Below, one piece after another: positions 61,565-64,000 of a stretch of DNA of 64,000 nucleotides. Made by a program: the position numbers and the translations under genes. This DNA comes from Aestuariibius sp. HNIBRBA575. GTDB lineage: Bacteria > Pseudomonadota > Alphaproteobacteria > Rhodobacterales > Rhodobacteraceae. The stretch covers positions 1,143,501 to 1,207,500 of the forward strand of contig NZ_CP162414.1 of assembly GCF_040932005.1 (NCBI RefSeq), in the 5' to 3' direction. The notes under the pieces are model-generated. The model was not told the DNA's origin. It searched no databases and saw only the letters and a program-made list of their open reading frames with translations. Every line of letters starts with the position of its first letter. Position 1 is the stretch's first letter.

Positions 61565-62908
61565 TTACTTTGCAGCAGCGTTCTTATTGGCTGGCTTGGC
61601 ACGGTTCGCAACTTTGGCCGCTGGCTTGCGTGTTTTGGCTTTGGGGGCCTGTTTCGTCTCAGGCTTGGGCGGCAGATTACCTGCATTGGCATCGATGAAA
61701 TCCAACACCAAGGGGCGGATATTATCGCGCCATGATCGACCCGCAAAGATACCGTAATGACCCGCGCCCGGCTCGACGTGCCATGCCTTTTTGTCATTTG
61801 GCAGCGCAGTCAACAGGTCCAGCGCGGCGCGGCATTGCCCCGGCGCTGAAATGTCGTCTTCTTCGCCTTCGACGGTTTTCACCGCGACGGTGGTGATTTT
61901 GCTGAAATCCACATGGCGTCCATCCACGACAAACGCGTTGCGCGCGATTTCGCGGCCTTTGAACACGCGTTCAACCGTTGACAGGTAGAATTCGGCCGTC
62001 ATGTCCATCACGGCCAGATATTCGTCATAAAACGCGTTGTGTTTGTCATGTTCGCCGGCTTCACCGCGGGCCACACGCATAATTTGGTCTGAAAACGCCT
62101 TGGAATGCATTTCGCTGTTCATCGACATAAAAGAGCTGAGCTGTAGCAGGCCGGGATAGACTTTGCGTCCGACGCCCGCATATTTGAACCCAACTTGTTG
62201 GATCATCGTCTGTTCCAGCTGCCCCATTGTGACCGACCGGCCAAAGTCGGTGACGTCGGTATGGTTGGCCTCGGGATCGACTGGCCCCCCAATCAAGGTG
62301 AGCGATTTTGGCTGGGCCTTGGGGTCGTCTTCGGCCAGATAGGCGGTCGCAGCCAAGGTTAGCGGAACCGGTTGGCACACGGCAATGACATGTAGGTCAC
62401 TGCCCAGTTCCTTCATGAAATCAACGAGGTAAAGCGTGTAATCTTCGACGTCAAATTTGCCTTCGGACACGGGAATGTCGCGGGCATTGTGCCAATCGGT
62501 GATGTACACTTCGCAATCGGGCAACAGAGACAGAACCGTTTTACGCAGCAACGTGGCATAATGGCCTGACATCGGTGCGACCAGCAGAACCCGGCGTTTG
62601 CGTTCTGCGCGGCCATTCACCTTGAAATGGATCAGATCGCCAAACGCTTTGGCGACGACAATTTCCGGGGTGACAATATGATCTTTGCCATCTTCGCAGG
62701 TAAAGGATGGGATGCCCCAGTCAGGCTTTATGACCATGCGGGCAAAGCTGCGTTCGGTCACCTCACCCCAGGCCTTCATCATTTCCAAACCGGGATTTGG
62801 GAACAGGGACATCGCAGGATAAGAGGCAAAGGCATGAGCAGACGCGCCCAACCACTGATTTGTGGTCCGCAAACTCTCCATTAGATCGTATGTCAGCATA
62901 AATCTCAT
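61565..62908 (-). CDS. phaZ: Intracellular polyhydroxyalkanoate depolymerase
   Basis: A 447-residue enzyme that breaks down stored polyhydroxybutyrate. It begins MRFMLTYDLMESLRTTNQWL, has VLLVAPMSGHYATLLRKTV and the nucleophile motif HVIAVCQPVPLTL with Cys, GGPVDPEANHTDVTDFGRS, and a late VEPGAGHYGIFAGRSWR with His. This Cys-type lipase box is the hallmark of intracellular PhaZ. Unusually, the last about 40 residues are Lys/Ala/Pro-rich. It is divergent from phaC. AAGGG lies before the ATG. Confidence 0.92.
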   Translation of the reverse strand: MRFMLTYDLMESLRTTNQWLGASAHAFASYPAMSLFPNPGLEMMKAWGEVTERSFARMVIKPDWGIPSFTCEDGKDHIVTPEIVVAKAFGDLIHFKVNGRAERKRRVLLVAPMSGHYATLLRKTVLSLLPDCEVYITDWHNARDIPVSEGKFDVEDYTLYLVDFMKELGSDLHVIAVCQPVPLTLAATAYLAEDDPKAQPKSLTLIGGPVDPEANHTDVTDFGRSVTMGQLEQTMIQQVGFKYAGVGRKVYPGLLQLSSFMSMNSEMHSKAFSDQIMRVARGEAGEHDKHNAFYDEYLAVMDMTAEFYLSTVERVFKGREIARNAFVVDGRHVDFSKITTVAVKTVEGEEDDISAPGQCRAALDLLTALPNDKKAWHVEPGAGHYGIFAGRSWRDNIRPLVLDFIDANAGNLPPKPETKQAPKAKTRKPAAKVANRAKPANKNAAAK

Positions 62909-63012
62909 GTATCATTCCCTTGCCAGATATTAGGTCGTTCGATTCGTCGCATTGACCCAAGGCTGGCTTTTGGGCGATTGCTGCAGGTGCAAAGTAAGGT
63001 GAGGAAGCCGCT

Positions 63013-64000
63013 GTGACAATAAAAGATTATGACGACGATGACGCAGTGACACCCCACTTGGCCAATCTAGAGGCCAATTTGGCACGGGTTGAACAACTGA
63101 GTGAACGATTAGTTAACGTGTTGTCCCATAAGCGAAATGTGCCAACTTCATTGCAGGGCCCAAGCCAAGAATTATACGCAAAAGCGGCCAGTGCATATTG
63201 GCAAGAAATGATTCTGAATCCGGTTAAAATAATGGAGACTCAGGTCGAATTCTGGGGAAAATCGGTCAAACACTTCGTCGAAGCACAGGCCGCGATGGCG
63301 TCTGGGCATTTGATGGAGCCGAAAAATGACACCCCACAAGACCGGCGTTTTTCCAATCCATTGTGGAACACGCACCCCTATTTCAACTTCGTAAAGCAGC
63401 AATATCAGCTGAATTCTGATGCCATCAGAAATGCGGTGCAAACATGCGAAGGTCTGAGTCCAAAAGAGCGGTCGCGGCTGGAATATTTCAGCGATCAGAT
63501 CGTCAACATGATGAGCCCGGCCAATTTCTTGGCCACCAATCCGGATGCCCTAGAAAAGGCCGTCGCGACCGATGGTGAGAGCCTGGTGAAAGGGTTGGAA
63601 AACCTAGTGGCGGATCTGGAGGCAAATGACGGTGAGCTGATTGTCAATCTGGCTGACAAAGATGCATTTACCGTTGGCGAAAATATCGGCACGACCCCCG
63701 GGGCGGTGGTTTTTCGCAACCATATGTTTGAGTTGATCCAATACACCCCAACGACGGAAAAGGTGCATCAGACCCCGCTGATTATTTTTCCACCTTGGAT
63801 CAACAAGTTTTACATTCTGGATTTGAAACCCAAAAACAGCCTGATCAAATGGGCAGTGGATCAGGGCCATACGGTGTTTGTCGTCTCTTGGGTCAATCCG
63901 GATGCCAGCTATGCGGATATCGGCATGTCTGACTATGTCGAAGACGGCTATCTGACCGCAATCAAAGAGGTCAAATCGATCTGCAAGGTGCCAAAGGTGA
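63013..64000 (+). CDS. phaC: Class I polyhydroxyalkanoate synthase (3' partial)
   Basis: A GTG-initiated frame with GAGGA seven bases upstream runs open for 329 codons to the window edge. The segments AYWQEMILNPVKIMETQVEFW, RRFSNPLWNTHPYFNFVKQQY and PPWINKFYILDL are typical of the N-terminal and early catalytic part of class I PhaC. The Cys active-site box normally lies further on and is past the edge. It polymerises 3-hydroxyacyl-CoA. The upstream gap has CTGC-N4-GCA (62981-62991), close to the half-sites reported for PhaR, but this is weak. Confidence 0.93.
   Translation, partial: MTIKDYDDDDAVTPHLANLEANLARVEQLSERLVNVLSHKRNVPTSLQGPSQELYAKAASAYWQEMILNPVKIMETQVEFWGKSVKHFVEAQAAMASGHLMEPKNDTPQDRRFSNPLWNTHPYFNFVKQQYQLNSDAIRNAVQTCEGLSPKERSRLEYFSDQIVNMMSPANFLATNPDALEKAVATDGESLVKGLENLVADLEANDGELIVNLADKDAFTVGENIGTTPGAVVFRNHMFELIQYTPTTEKVHQTPLIIFPPWINKFYILDLKPKNSLIKWAVDQGHTVFVVSWVNPDASYADIGMSDYVEDGYLTAIKEVKSICKVPKV

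Overview
The window is a chromosomal segment of an alphaproteobacterium, most likely a marine member of the Rhodobacterales (Roseobacter group). This rests on gene content and order: a PccR-type regulator beside pccB, a BioR/BioY biotin module, short-type prolyl-tRNA synthetase, an HdaA-like DnaA paralogue, DUF6497 and DUF4174 proteins, and a divergent phaZ/phaC pair. No phage, insertion sequence, CRISPR array, rRNA or intact tRNA was found. Taxonomy is inferred from protein resemblance, not from a marker-gene search.

Positions 1-21.8 kb hold a carbon-assimilation block. A choline dehydrogenase-like oxidoreductase is cut by the left edge. A biotin module follows: a GntR regulator read as BioR, bioY, and a translationally coupled DUF1284 gene, with an identical TTATCTATAA box before bioR and before bioY. 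Next come pccR (minus strand), an MFS exporter, pccB, a run of small unknown genes and lipoproteins, pccA, and the B12-dependent methylmalonyl-CoA mutase. Together these convert propionyl-CoA to succinyl-CoA, and BioY would supply the biotin that PccA needs. TTTGCAAA-type repeats lie before pccR and, as a dense 8-bp-register array, before pccB. A GT-C membrane protein, a DUF4174 protein and a sulfotransferase-like gene sit between pccA and mcm. A coupled VOC/GNAT/TerB-J-domain/nuclease series follows.

Positions 21.8-40.7 kb are mostly housekeeping: ppx, hdaA and an AI-2E-family permease, a chemotaxis receptor with a His-rich insert, proS, lolC/E-lolD, two small c-type cytochromes, a lipoprotein with an HELTH zincin motif, parE, a DUF2461 gene, a MATE exporter and a tyrosine phosphatase.

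Positions 40.7-52.9 kb mix core and accessory genes. They include an unidentified AT-richer membrane protein, aspartate aminotransferase, an XRE regulator overlapping sdhE, an LdtR-like regulator and gloA. The two most notable systems lie here. One is a Slam-like outer-membrane protein directly after a beta-rich lipoprotein (46.1-48.4 kb), a predicted surface-lipoprotein export pair. The other is a complete bufferin-type RiPP operon, bufA-bufB-bufC-doxX (50.0-52.5 kb), predicted to make a thiol-modified copper-binding peptide, with a stem-loop between precursor and enzymes.

Positions 52.9-64 kb carry thrS, another beta-rich lipoprotein, three alpha/beta hydrolases, a divergent GT2-GtrA/GT39 glycosylation pair, a degenerate M15-like protein and divergent phaZ/phaC. 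phaC runs off the right edge. Intrinsic terminators bound several units, including one ending about 20 bases before pccA.
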